From contig CP075525.1 of the NCBI GenBank assembly GCA_025808415.1, positions 3,767,501 to 3,831,500 on the forward strand: a DNA stretch of 64,000 nt, written 5' to 3'. The notes under the pieces are model-generated. The model was given only the letters and a program-made list of their open reading frames with translations. It searched no databases and had not been told where the DNA came from. This DNA comes from Cyclobacteriaceae bacterium (lineage in GTDB: Bacteria; Bacteroidota; Bacteroidia; Cytophagales; Cyclobacteriaceae). Position numbers and translations under genes: made by a program. Of this stretch, positions 17,028 through 26,042 are shown piece after piece (position 1 is the first letter of the stretch; each line of letters begins with the position of its first letter).

Positions 17028-17909
17028 ATGCGCTATTTCTTCATACTTACCATCCTGTTCATTACCGGTTGCAATAGACCTTCAGGTTTGGCCTCACTGA
17101 AAGAGCAAATCAAAAATGAACTTGGCAAAAACGAAGGAACCTTTGCGGTAGCGTTTAAGGATTTACAAACCGGTGATACCCTGCTGATCAATGCACGCCA
17201 AAACTTTCATGCCGCCAGCACCATGAAAACCCCGGTAATGATAGAAGTTTATAAGCAAGTTGCTCAAGGAAAATTATCCTTATCCGATTCGATAGATGTA
17301 AAAAATGAATTTCACAGTATAGTGGATGGGAGCCTTTACCAACTTGATTTGGGTGACGATAGTGAACAAGATCTTTATGCACAGGTGGGCAGCAAACAAA
17401 CCCTTGCCAACCTGGTGTATGAAATGATTATTGTTAGCTCAAACCTGGCAACCAACATAGTTATTGAGTTAGTGGATGCTAAAAAAGTTACCGAAACCAT
17501 GCGCACTTTAGGCGCCATGGATATACAAGTGTTGCGGGGCGTGGAAGACGGAAAAGCATTTGAACAAGGATTGAACAACACTACCACTGCTTACGATCTC
17601 CTGTTGATTTTTGAACACCTGGCAAAAAGAAATATTGTAAACCAAGAAGCTTGCGAGGATATGACCCGGATTTTAATGGACCAGAAATTCAAAGAGATCA
17701 TTCCTGCAAAATTACCCGCTGAAGTTAAGGTTGCCCACAAAACAGGCTCCATTACAGGGGTGCGGCATGATTCAGGAATAATTTTTCTGCCCGATGGAAG
17801 GAAATATGTTCTGGTGTTGCTTTCGAAAGGGATGACAGACCCCGAAGCCGGTGTTGAAGCCATGGCCACTGTGTCGCGGATGATTTATGACTACGTGATC
17901 CGCAATTAA
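17028..17909 (+). CDS. Class A beta-lactamase-like serine hydrolase, lipoprotein signal
   Basis: 293 residues with a lipobox-like signal (FILTILFITGCNR, Cys 15). Active-site motifs run in class A order: STMK (Ser 64, Lys 67), SSN at 137-139 where class A enzymes have SDN, ExxLN (EQGLN at 179-183, general-base Glu) and KTG (238-240). Length is right for the family. Either an intrinsic chromosomal beta-lactamase or a related penicillin-recognising hydrolase. The Asp-to-Ser change in SDN could alter activity. No regulator is adjacent. Its stop overlaps that of prfC by four bases. Confidence 0.85.
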   Translation: MRYFFILTILFITGCNRPSGLASLKEQIKNELGKNEGTFAVAFKDLQTGDTLLINARQNFHAASTMKTPVMIEVYKQVAQGKLSLSDSIDVKNEFHSIVDGSLYQLDLGDDSEQDLYAQVGSKQTLANLVYEMIIVSSNLATNIVIELVDAKKVTETMRTLGAMDIQVLRGVEDGKAFEQGLNNTTTAYDLLLIFEHLAKRNIVNQEACEDMTRILMDQKFKEIIPAKLPAEVKVAHKTGSITGVRHDSGIIFLPDGRKYVLVLLSKGMTDPEAGVEAMATVSRMIYDYVIRN

Positions 17910-19489
17910 TCCCTGAACTCTGAAGTGAAGTGAAAATTAATATCCGGGAAATTTTCTTGTACCATTTGAAGCCAGCCTTTTGATTCGGCCATAAACACAA
18001 GTTTACCATCCTTATCGCGGGCAATGTGCCTTTGCTTGGAAGCTATAAATTCATCCAGTTTTTTAGGGTCTTTGCTGCTGATCCAGCAAGCTTTGTAAAT
18101 GTTTTGTGGCACAAACTGAACCGTTGCACTGTATTCATTTTTCAACCGGAATTGGATCACTTCAAATTGAAGCGCACCCACAACGCCAACTACCTTCTTG
18201 TTGCCAAGCTCGTAGGTAAAAAGCTGCGCCACACCCTCTTCCATAAGCTGCACCAAACCTTTTTCCAACTGCTTGGTCTTCATCGCATCCAGGTTTTGGA
18301 CCTCTTTAAAAATTTCAGGTGAGAAACTGGGGATGCCCGTATAGATCATCTTTTCGCCCGCTGTAAGTGTATCACCGATCTTTAAATTGCCTGTATCATA
18401 AATACCTACAATATCGCCTGGCCAGGCTTCCTCAACGGTTTCGCGATCCTGGGCCATAAATGCCGTAGCATTTGAAAAGCGAATGCTCTTTTCCTGGCGA
18501 ACGTGAAAGTAGTTGCTGCCCCGTTCAAACTTACCGGAGCACACCCGCAAAAACGCTATACGGTTACGGTGTTTCGGATCCATGTTCGCGTGAATCTTAA
18601 AAATGAATCCGGTGAATTTGCGCTCCTCTGGTTCAACCATGCGCAACGTGGTTTCACGGTGAACAGGCGGTGGTGCAATACGAATAAACGTATCGAGCAA
18701 TTCCTTTACACCAAAATTATTCACGGCACTGCCAAAAAAAACCGGGGCAACTTTTCCACTCAGGTAATCCTCCACCTGAAAATCGGGATAAACCCCTTCG
18801 ATCAACTCAACATCATGCCGAAGTTGCCTGGCATTGTTTTCCCCAACCAGCCGGTCAACTTCCTCGTTGTTGATGTCTTTGATTTCGATACCTTCCTCAA
18901 CGGTAATTTTACTGGGTGTAAACAAATGCAGGCTTTTCTCATACATACTATACACCCCTTTAAAGGTTTTACCCATGCTGATTGGCCAACTGAGTGGCCG
19001 CACCCTGATGTTTAGTTTTTCTTCAATTTCATCCAACAAATCGAACGGATCACGGCCTTCGCGATCGAGCTTATTGATGAAACAAATTACCGGGGTATTG
19101 CGCATGCGGCAAACCTCCATTAATTTTTCGGTTTGAATCTCCACACCCTTCACACAGTCGATGACCATGATCACACTATCCACAGCCGTTAGCGTGCGGT
19201 AGGTATCTTCTGCAAAATCCTGGTGGCCGGGCGTGTCAAGCAGGTTGATTTTAACATCTTTATAATTAAAGCCCATCACCGAAGTGGCCACCGAAATACC
19301 ACGTTGTTTTTCAATCTCCATCCAGTCGCTTCGGGCATGGTCTTTTATCTTCGATGACTTCACAGCGCCCGCCTTTTGAATGGCCCCACCAAAGAGGAGC
19401 AGCTTTTCAGTTAAGGTAGTTTTTCCGGCATCGGGGTGGCTGATAATCCCAAAGGTTCTGCGTTTTGCTATTTCTGTTTCTAGCGACAT
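17906..19489 (-). CDS. prfC: Peptide chain release factor 3
   Basis: 527 residues. A translational GTPase that recycles RF1/RF2 from the ribosome. The GTPase domain shows SHPDAGKTTLTEKLL (G1), DTPGHQDFAEDTYR (G3) and NKLDREGRDP (G4), followed by EF-Tu-like domain 2 and the RF3 C-terminal domain. Codons about 6-20 are repeated exactly at 25824-25868, and the A+T-rich TonB cassette lies between the two copies. The N-terminus (MSLETEIAKRR) differs from that encoded by the second copy (MTLDQEIAKRR). Confidence 0.96.
   Translation of the reverse strand: MSLETEIAKRRTFGIISHPDAGKTTLTEKLLLFGGAIQKAGAVKSSKIKDHARSDWMEIEKQRGISVATSVMGFNYKDVKINLLDTPGHQDFAEDTYRTLTAVDSVIMVIDCVKGVEIQTEKLMEVCRMRNTPVICFINKLDREGRDPFDLLDEIEEKLNIRVRPLSWPISMGKTFKGVYSMYEKSLHLFTPSKITVEEGIEIKDINNEEVDRLVGENNARQLRHDVELIEGVYPDFQVEDYLSGKVAPVFFGSAVNNFGVKELLDTFIRIAPPPVHRETTLRMVEPEERKFTGFIFKIHANMDPKHRNRIAFLRVCSGKFERGSNYFHVRQEKSIRFSNATAFMAQDRETVEEAWPGDIVGIYDTGNLKIGDTLTAGEKMIYTGIPSFSPEIFKEVQNLDAMKTKQLEKGLVQLMEEGVAQLFTYELGNKKVVGVVGALQFEVIQFRLKNEYSATVQFVPQNIYKACWISSKDPKKLDEFIASKQRHIARDKDGKLVFMAESKGWLQMVQENFPDINFHFTSEFRD
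19431..19475 (-). repeat. 45-base direct repeat, copy 1 (inside the start of prfC)
   Basis: Identical base for base to 25824-25868. It encodes the conserved EIAKRRTFGIISHP segment of prfC. Sequences on both sides of the two copies diverge quickly. Confidence 0.9.
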
Positions 19490-19505
19490 TCGTGTAAAGT
19501 GGGTG

Positions 19506-19513
19506 CAAAAGTA
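19506..19513 (-). promoter_or_regulatory. -7 promoter box of prfC
   Basis: Read on the minus strand, TACTTTTG matches TAnnTTTG and lies 16 bases before the prfC ATG. The region upstream of the partial second copy at 25882 has no such box. Confidence 0.55.
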
Positions 19514-19622
19514 AATAAAAACAAAACATTACAGAGCAATTGATTTTTCTTCAACTATAAATAAACATTGCAAGCTGATGCTGTAAAATCTTTTTATCTT
19601 TCAGCGCATCATTAATTAGCTC

Positions 19623-22325
19623 ATGAGTAGGATTGCTGTCGTTATCAGTCTCTTTTTTATCATAAACTTATGCCATTCACAATCAATATTAGATGTTTCT
19701 GTAAAAGAGTTAACTAATTCTAAAAAACTTGTTGAATATTTTACGGAGCTGGAAAAGCAGTATCCGATTAAATTTTACTATCAGAAAGATTGGATTGATG
19801 GATTCATTTTGCAAAAAAATGATGAGGGAAAAAGTTTACGAACTATTTTGTCAGAGCTGTTTTTGGATTCAAAACTGAACTTCATTGAATTAAATCAACA
19901 CACGATTATTATCGTAACGGATACAGACCAAGCCCTTCAACGCGTTGCCATGCTGAACGAGGCAAGAAGAGAACAAAAAAAGATTGATCAAATAGTCATT
20001 GGAACGCGAGACGGTACAACATTTAGTAAGTTGGTTACACTTACAGGTAAAGTTGAAGATGCCAAAAGCAAAATACCACTTGCTGGTGTTAGTGTCCAAT
20101 CTAGCGATAATAATAGTAAAGCCATTACGGATGATAAAGGTGAATTTACCCTTCAAATTCCGGCCGGCTCGTATGCATTCAAGTTAAATTATGTCAATTA
20201 CGAAGAAAAAACAGTAGATGTTGAAATTAATCAAAATGGTTTCTTGACTTTTCAGTTAGAGGAAATACCAATTTATCTTGAAAATGTCATTATCCAGGAT
20301 TTAGCATCGCGTGAATTAGTTACCAGCGAAATTGGTCTGGTTCAGCTTAACTTAAAAGAACTTAAACGGGCTCCGGCCCTTTTAGGAGAAGTTGACATCA
20401 TTAAGCAGATTCAACTGCTGCCCGGTGTGACTTCCGTTGGCGAGGCGGCATCGGGTTTTAATGTTCGTGGTGGTGGGGTTGATCAAAACCTGATTTTATA
20501 TGATGGCCTTCCCGTATTTAATAGTGCTCACCTCTTCGGGTTTTTTTCTTCATTCAATGCAGAGGCAATACGTGATGTAAGCTTTTACAGAGGTGGAATT
20601 CCGGCAGAATATGGCGGAAGGTCTTCATCTATTTTGGATATACGATCCAAGGAAGGTGACCTTGAGAAATGGAAATTTCAAGGAGGAATCGGTCTTATAT
20701 CAAGCAGCCTTTCAGCCAATGGGCCCATCGTTAAAAGCAAGAACTCGCTTGCTTTGTCTTTGCGGACAACATATTCAAATTGGTTATTGAAGGCCATACC
20801 AACCGATTATGTAAACCTATCAAGCACTTCAGCATCCTTTTATGATGGCACCCTTAAATTCACGCATATATTTTCAAAGAAGACAAAATTTAACATTTCC
20901 ATTTATAAAAGTCATGACCAATTTAGTTTGTCGGGTGACTCCACTTTCAGGTGGAATACAACGTTAGGTTCTGCGAGGATTGATCATGAATTCAATAAAA
21001 CTATAAGTGGTGCACTTACCCTTGGATTAGGCGAATACACATACAAGTTATCGAGTTCCGATCCGGTAACGGGATTTAATTTAAATTATAAGGTTACCTA
21101 CCCAACCACTAAACTTGAATTCCTGGTTGTAAAAAATCAATACAAATTATCGTTTGGCTTTCAGGGTATGCTTTATCAGTTCAATCCGGGAACCTTGACC
21201 CCGGGTTCTCCCGACTCCAATAAACCATTTATTGATATTGAAGATCAACACGCGTTTGAATCAGGCTTATTCATTGCAAATCAAATAAAAGTAGGCCATA
21301 GGATTGCGCTTGATGCAGGCATTCGGCTTTCGGGTTTTGCACAAACAGGCCCTGGTAATGTCTACATTTATAACCAAAACAGCACAAAAGATATCCAGAA
21401 TGTGGTAGATACACTGACTTTCAAAAAGGGACAGTCAATGAAGTCATTTAATAATTTTGAACCACGTGCGGGGTTACGTTTTGAACTATCACCAAAATCT
21501 TCCATTAAAGCAGGCTATCATCGATTGTACCAATATCTTCATTTGGTTACCAATACAACTGCTATCACACCCGTTGACATTTGGCAGCCTAGTGGATACT
21601 ATTTTAAGCCTCAGCAAGCAGATCAAATAAGCTTAGGATACTTTCAAGATTTTAAGGAAAAGAACTATGATGCATTTGTAGAAGTGTACTACAAAAAAAT
21701 AAACAATGTATTGGACTTTAAAGATGGAGCCCAACTAATACTTAACCCACATATTGAAACGGATCTTTTACAGGGGTCTATCGAAGCCTATGGCGTTGAA
21801 TCACAAATCAGCAAGAAAAACGGGAAGCTAACAGGTTCAATAAGTTACACCTTTTCACGATCATTTCTTACCCTTAACGGGCAATTTCCTGAGGAGATTA
21901 TAAATAACGGGCTGGCCTTCCCTTCAAATTTTGATCAGCCACACGTAATCAATCTGAATTGGAGTCACCGGGCCTCTAAACGTATCTATTTTACCGGAGG
22001 ATTTACCTACCATACCGGGCGCCCAATCTCCCTCCCGTTGTCGGCATTTTATGTAGGTAACAACACGGTATCTTCATTCTCTGAAAGAAATCAATACCGA
22101 ATACCTGATTATCATCGATTAGATTTAGGACTAGTTGTTGAGGGTAGCCATAAACGAAAAAAACTGTTTGATGGTACCTGGACCTTTTCGGTATATAATA
22201 TTTATGCAAGGAGAAATCCCTACACAGTTTTTTTTAAAGAGGTTCGCCCCGGAATTTTCAGGCCATACCGCTTATCAATTATTGGAACAGCGCTACCCTC
22301 CATTACCTACAATCTGAAATTTTAA
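19623..22325 (+). CDS. TonB-dependent outer-membrane receptor with STN-like and carboxypeptidase-like N-terminal domains
   Basis: 900 residues. A signal peptide (VVISLFFIINLCHSQS) is followed by an STN/FecR-like domain (residues about 25-100), a carboxypeptidase-regulatory-like beta domain (about 138-220: LTGKVEDAKSKIPLAGVSVQ), a plug domain (LLPGVTSVGEAASGFNVRGG, DGLPVFNSAHLFGFFS) and a 22-strand-type barrel ending SITYNLKF. It imports an unknown ligand with TonB energy. Five bases downstream starts a DUF4249 lipoprotein, its usual partner. No sigma/anti-sigma pair is adjacent. Confidence 0.92.
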   Translation: MSRIAVVISLFFIINLCHSQSILDVSVKELTNSKKLVEYFTELEKQYPIKFYYQKDWIDGFILQKNDEGKSLRTILSELFLDSKLNFIELNQHTIIIVTDTDQALQRVAMLNEARREQKKIDQIVIGTRDGTTFSKLVTLTGKVEDAKSKIPLAGVSVQSSDNNSKAITDDKGEFTLQIPAGSYAFKLNYVNYEEKTVDVEINQNGFLTFQLEEIPIYLENVIIQDLASRELVTSEIGLVQLNLKELKRAPALLGEVDIIKQIQLLPGVTSVGEAASGFNVRGGGVDQNLILYDGLPVFNSAHLFGFFSSFNAEAIRDVSFYRGGIPAEYGGRSSSILDIRSKEGDLEKWKFQGGIGLISSSLSANGPIVKSKNSLALSLRTTYSNWLLKAIPTDYVNLSSTSASFYDGTLKFTHIFSKKTKFNISIYKSHDQFSLSGDSTFRWNTTLGSARIDHEFNKTISGALTLGLGEYTYKLSSSDPVTGFNLNYKVTYPTTKLEFLVVKNQYKLSFGFQGMLYQFNPGTLTPGSPDSNKPFIDIEDQHAFESGLFIANQIKVGHRIALDAGIRLSGFAQTGPGNVYIYNQNSTKDIQNVVDTLTFKKGQSMKSFNNFEPRAGLRFELSPKSSIKAGYHRLYQYLHLVTNTTAITPVDIWQPSGYYFKPQQADQISLGYFQDFKEKNYDAFVEVYYKKINNVLDFKDGAQLILNPHIETDLLQGSIEAYGVESQISKKNGKLTGSISYTFSRSFLTLNGQFPEEIINNGLAFPSNFDQPHVINLNWSHRASKRIYFTGGFTYHTGRPISLPLSAFYVGNNTVSSFSERNQYRIPDYHRLDLGLVVEGSHKRKKLFDGTWTFSVYNIYARRNPYTVFFKEVRPGIFRPYRLSIIGTALPSITYNLKF

Positions 22326-22330
22326 ACTTC

Positions 22331-23443
22331 ATGAGGAAAAAGTCTTTGTTTTCAATTCTATTAATTGTCTTTATGGCCGCCTGTATTGACCGGGTAATGC
22401 TCGATTTCGAGATTCCTGCAAAATTCTCGATTGTTGTTGATGGGATGATATCCGATCAGCCGGGGCCCTATACCATTGAACTAACTAGAGGTTTTGACAT
22501 TGAATCAAAATCATCGTTTAAAGAATACGTTTCGGTTAAACGTGTAGTTATTTCCGATAATACGGGTAATGAAGAGGAGCTATCGGAAGTAAGTCGGGGT
22601 ATTTATCGCACAAATGCTGATGGTATTAGGGGTGTTGTTGGACGAGTCTATAAACTTCGGATTGAATTACTTGATGACCGTATTTATGAATCAATACCGG
22701 ATTCATTGATGCCCGCAGGTGAGGTTGAGCGCGTTTACCATCAATTTGTTGCCGAGAAAACACCAGAAGGTCAGACAACATATGGCTTTGATGTTTTCTT
22801 TGACTCCAATGCCAAAAATCTCAGCTCTTACAGGTTTTTATGGAAATTTGTAGGCACATATCAAATAGAAACAAACCCGGAATTCTTCACACGGTCATGT
22901 GGCGAGAGCCGATGCCCGGCACCACTTTTTTGTAGCTCATACGTGCTTGGACCGAATGGGTTAGAATGGGTTAAGCCCTGTGAATGCTGCACATGCTGGG
23001 TTAATTTTTTTAATACCCTGCCTCTTGTAAGCGATAATCAATTTAATCAAACCGGCAGATTTATTGGCGTAAAGGCAACCAGAGTTCCGATAAACCAATG
23101 GACATTTATGCATAAAGTACATGCCGAAATACAACAAATGAGCTTGTCCCGTAATGCCTTTGCTTTTTGGAAAGCGATTCGAACCCAAAAAGAGGCTGCT
23201 TCAAATATTTTTCAACCCATAACAGGAAAAATCCCCAGCAATTTCATTCAAATCAGTGGAGAGAAAGGACCGATAGAAGGCTTATTTTTTGCCACTTCCA
23301 TTTTCAAAAATTCGGTTTACATATCACGAAACGATATTTCCAATCAAAGCATAATTCCGGTGCAGCAAATGCCGTTCTCGGACTCATGCTTAAAGCTATT
23401 TCCGTTCTCAACTAATATAAAACCCGAATATTGGGAAGAATGA
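22331..23443 (+). CDS. DUF4249 family lipoprotein
   Basis: 370 residues with a lipobox (FMAACIDR, Cys 17 or so), so probably anchored in the outer membrane. Its N-terminal half (FSIVVDGMISDQPGPYTIELTRG) matches the DUF4249 pattern, which occurs next to TonB receptors of this type. A cluster of seven cysteines lies at about residues 195-222 (SCGESRCPAPLFC, CECCTC), suggesting a disulfide-stabilised or metal-binding loop. Likely works with the upstream receptor at the cell surface; its ligand is unknown. Confidence 0.8.
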   Translation: MRKKSLFSILLIVFMAACIDRVMLDFEIPAKFSIVVDGMISDQPGPYTIELTRGFDIESKSSFKEYVSVKRVVISDNTGNEEELSEVSRGIYRTNADGIRGVVGRVYKLRIELLDDRIYESIPDSLMPAGEVERVYHQFVAEKTPEGQTTYGFDVFFDSNAKNLSSYRFLWKFVGTYQIETNPEFFTRSCGESRCPAPLFCSSYVLGPNGLEWVKPCECCTCWVNFFNTLPLVSDNQFNQTGRFIGVKATRVPINQWTFMHKVHAEIQQMSLSRNAFAFWKAIRTQKEAASNIFQPITGKIPSNFIQISGEKGPIEGLFFATSIFKNSVYISRNDISNQSIIPVQQMPFSDSCLKLFPFSTNIKPEYWEE

Positions 23444-25803
23444 TGCTTAAACCAATAAAATCCATTATGTGCTTATTAGCCAGTTTATCCAAGGCTTCAT
23501 TCTCAGCCCTCTTGGTGTTATTTACATTAACAAGCCTAAGCACGAATGACTTTCTCAATGAGTTGGAGAAAAGGTTTGAAAGTTATCAAACTAATTTTCA
23601 ACCCGTTAGGCTTACGTTCGTTTTTAACCAACCCGCCTATTCACCAGGCGATACTGCATACTTTAGCGCCTGGTACCATAAAGAAGATTTTACCCCCATT
23701 GTTGGAAGCCACATAATAACGCTCTTAGTAATCAGCAATAAAGGAGATATCGTTAAGGTTAACCGTTTTAAACTAACAGAGGGACAAACCTCAAATCAAA
23801 TCATTATTCCAGCCGAACTTTCTGCTGGTATCTATGAATTTACCGCCTTTAGTGATAGGATGAAAAATGCTGGCGAACAATGGTTCTTCAGAAAGAAGGT
23901 ATCCATAATTTCCTCCAAAAATTTTTCACAACATTTAAATGCCAATAACCTGTTATCCATTTTTCCTGAGGGAGGCTCACTCATCGCCAACGTACCGTGT
24001 AAGATTGCCATAACCGGGCCTTCCAACACTTGGGTTAACATTGAAAAAGGTTCTGAACGGATCGCTCGTGTTTACATTGACTCGACCGGGCTGGGTGTGG
24101 CAACCATCACGCCTGATTTGGAATCAGATTTCACTGCCTCCATTTCTGGAGCGGGGAGAAATTGGCCTATACCAATGGTAAACAAAGATGGAGTTGGCGT
24201 TACATGGTCCCAACAAAGTTTTACATTTCACATATCAGAGAATTCAAAATATGTAAATGAAGAAATTGGCGCTTTAATCGTTTGCAAGGGTAAAATTATA
24301 TTCCGCAAAAAAATCCGGTTTAACCAATCCCTTTTACAGCAGTTATACTTGCCTAATAACTTAACTGATGAATACCATCAACTCTATCTTTTCAGTTCTT
24401 CCGGAGAAATGATTGGGGAACGAATTTTTTTGCCTGAAACTTCGCCAAGTGTGATTGGATTTATCGAGTTACCCAAAACCGTAGCGCAACGAGAAACTGT
24501 GCCCTTTAGGGTCACACTTCAAAACAACTTGGATCAACCTTTAGCAGGCGAGTATGCTGTTTCCATTTTGCAGAAAAGACTCTTCCCTGATTTTCACCCT
24601 CAAAATATTTTCAAATATGGAGATTTACCCAGAACATTAGAGTGGTTGGAAAATACTGGAGATCTTTCAGCCCAGGCTATAAACAACTATTTAATTACCG
24701 AACATTGGGATAGAATAGATTGGCATGCTATTACTAAAAATATAGCCAAACCAATTACCGCAACATTTGAAAGTACCCTAAAAATTGAGGGTACAGTTCA
24801 CGATCGGACAACTGGCGAACCTCCTCCAGATTCTACCATGCTCCTTATTTTTTTTCAAAAAAATACAAAGGGCTACGAAACTCAGGTAATTAATGGTGAA
24901 TTCAAAATACCATTTGTAAATGATTTTTGGGGAGAGGATTATGCCTTTATGGGCTTACAACGAAAAAATTCTATTCTCGATAAAGAATATACAATAACCA
25001 TATACTCCGACAGCGTTCAGCTTGTCATGCCGTGGGGCTATTCTCAAAATAATAGTCTTTCATCCTACGGAATCTACTCTGAAAACAGAAGGATCGTAAA
25101 AAAATCGTACGCGTTCCATGAAAATCATGAATCTGCTAGAGTTAACCGTCCGGGTAATCCAAATTCAGAATTTGAGGATGAATTTGGGGGCGCTGATTAT
25201 GAAGTAAGACTTAATGATTTTGTGACTTTTTCGAACATGAAGGACCTAATCAAAGAAGTGATCCCATTTGTAAAGCATCGAGAAAAAGCGGGAGAATCAA
25301 TTGTGCGGGTAATGTTTCGAAATAACTCTGGCACCAAAATATACGATCCTAACCCGCTTTACATCATCGATGGTTTAATGACCCGCGACACACACTATTT
25401 TATTGCTCTTAACCCTGTTGATCTGGCAAAAATTAAAATTATGAATAATCCTAATAAACTCTCTCGCTTAGGGTTAGTGGGTAAAAATGGTGTTATCCTG
25501 GTTGAATCAAAAAAAGGAAATCTTGCGCAAGCTTTACTAAAAAGCAATTATTCCTTACAAGTCGGGCTAAGCCGGCCTATTAAATCCCCACCTTCATTCG
25601 AGCAAAGTAATCATGTGCCCGTTCTACAGTCCACCTTGCTTTGGGAGCCGTTTTCTAAAGCTTCCAATGGAGCGGATGGGGGTCATTCTGTGTTCACATC
25701 CGATGACCTGGGAGATATGATAATAGTTTTACAGGGCATTTCTGAAAACCGGAACCCGATATTCTTAAAAAGAGATTTTACTGTTCAATTTCAAAGGAAG
25801 TAA
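23440..25803 (+). CDS. MG2-like/plug-like large envelope protein of the TonB cassette
   Basis: 787 residues from the ATG in the ATGA overlap with the DUF4249 stop, a sign of coupled translation; an ATG three codons upstream is also possible. A signal anchor is followed by an alpha-2-macroglobulin MG2-like domain (FVFNQPAYSPGDTAYFSAWYH, AGIYEFTAFSDRM), several beta domains, and near the C-terminus a segment like a TonB-receptor plug (NPLYIIDGLMT, LNPVDLAKIKIM, GKNGVILVESKKG). Similar proteins accompany SusC-like receptors in Bacteroidota. Function unknown; perhaps ligand capture or export at the surface. Confidence 0.7.
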   Translation: MMLKPIKSIMCLLASLSKASFSALLVLFTLTSLSTNDFLNELEKRFESYQTNFQPVRLTFVFNQPAYSPGDTAYFSAWYHKEDFTPIVGSHIITLLVISNKGDIVKVNRFKLTEGQTSNQIIIPAELSAGIYEFTAFSDRMKNAGEQWFFRKKVSIISSKNFSQHLNANNLLSIFPEGGSLIANVPCKIAITGPSNTWVNIEKGSERIARVYIDSTGLGVATITPDLESDFTASISGAGRNWPIPMVNKDGVGVTWSQQSFTFHISENSKYVNEEIGALIVCKGKIIFRKKIRFNQSLLQQLYLPNNLTDEYHQLYLFSSSGEMIGERIFLPETSPSVIGFIELPKTVAQRETVPFRVTLQNNLDQPLAGEYAVSILQKRLFPDFHPQNIFKYGDLPRTLEWLENTGDLSAQAINNYLITEHWDRIDWHAITKNIAKPITATFESTLKIEGTVHDRTTGEPPPDSTMLLIFFQKNTKGYETQVINGEFKIPFVNDFWGEDYAFMGLQRKNSILDKEYTITIYSDSVQLVMPWGYSQNNSLSSYGIYSENRRIVKKSYAFHENHESARVNRPGNPNSEFEDEFGGADYEVRLNDFVTFSNMKDLIKEVIPFVKHREKAGESIVRVMFRNNSGTKIYDPNPLYIIDGLMTRDTHYFIALNPVDLAKIKIMNNPNKLSRLGLVGKNGVILVESKKGNLAQALLKSNYSLQVGLSRPIKSPPSFEQSNHVPVLQSTLLWEPFSKASNGADGGHSVFTSDDLGDMIIVLQGISENRNPIFLKRDFTVQFQRK

Positions 25804-25821
25804 TCAATCTACTCAAACACG

Positions 25822-25882
25822 CTTCGGGGTGGCTGATAATCCCAAAGGTTCTGCGTTTTGCTATTTCTTGGTCTAACGTCAT
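25822..25882 (-). pseudogene. Truncated copy of the prfC 5' end
   Basis: From an ATG at 25882 on the minus strand it encodes MTLDQEIAKRRTFGIISHPE, then leaves the RF3 sequence exactly where the P-loop GKTT should follow. The frame runs on for about a dozen unrelated codons into the end of the MG2-like gene. It is a displaced prfC start, not a working gene. Its first codons and upstream bases differ from those of the intact prfC, consistent with either a divergent donor copy or the original start displaced by an insertion. Confidence 0.85.
25824..25868 (-). repeat. 45-base direct repeat, copy 2
   Basis: Perfect copy of 19431-19475 in the same orientation, 6393 bases away. It lies within the truncated prfC start described at 25822-25882. 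Confidence 0.9.
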
Positions 25883-26042
25883 AATCGGGCGTAAAGCACT
25901 TAATTATGGCATCTGTAAAAGAACAATGCACACTCCTATTCTGTCATTGTGTCACCCTTTTACCCCAAAAAACCTGCTGGCATACCCATTGATAAGCCCT
26001 TAGCAGTTTTAAGAATTTGAATCTATAAAATACAGCATAATC

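Larger units (their letters stand above)
19476..25823. mobile_element. Candidate insertion/island bracketed by prfC direct repeats
   Basis: This 6.3-kb interval lies between two same-orientation copies of 45 bases from the prfC 5' end. It holds a three-gene TonB cassette that is markedly A+T-rich: by count, 16 of 60 bases are G or C at 24241-24300, against 31 of 60 at 26461-26520 in dnaK. Recombination between the repeats would delete the interval and leave an intact prfC. No integrase, transposase or excisionase gene is present, so it is at most a remnant or a passively acquired island. Confidence 0.35.

Noticed and set aside
19623..25803. Complete integrative element
   Set aside because: No integrase, excisionase, mobilisation or replication gene is present; only the direct repeats and base composition suggest acquisition.
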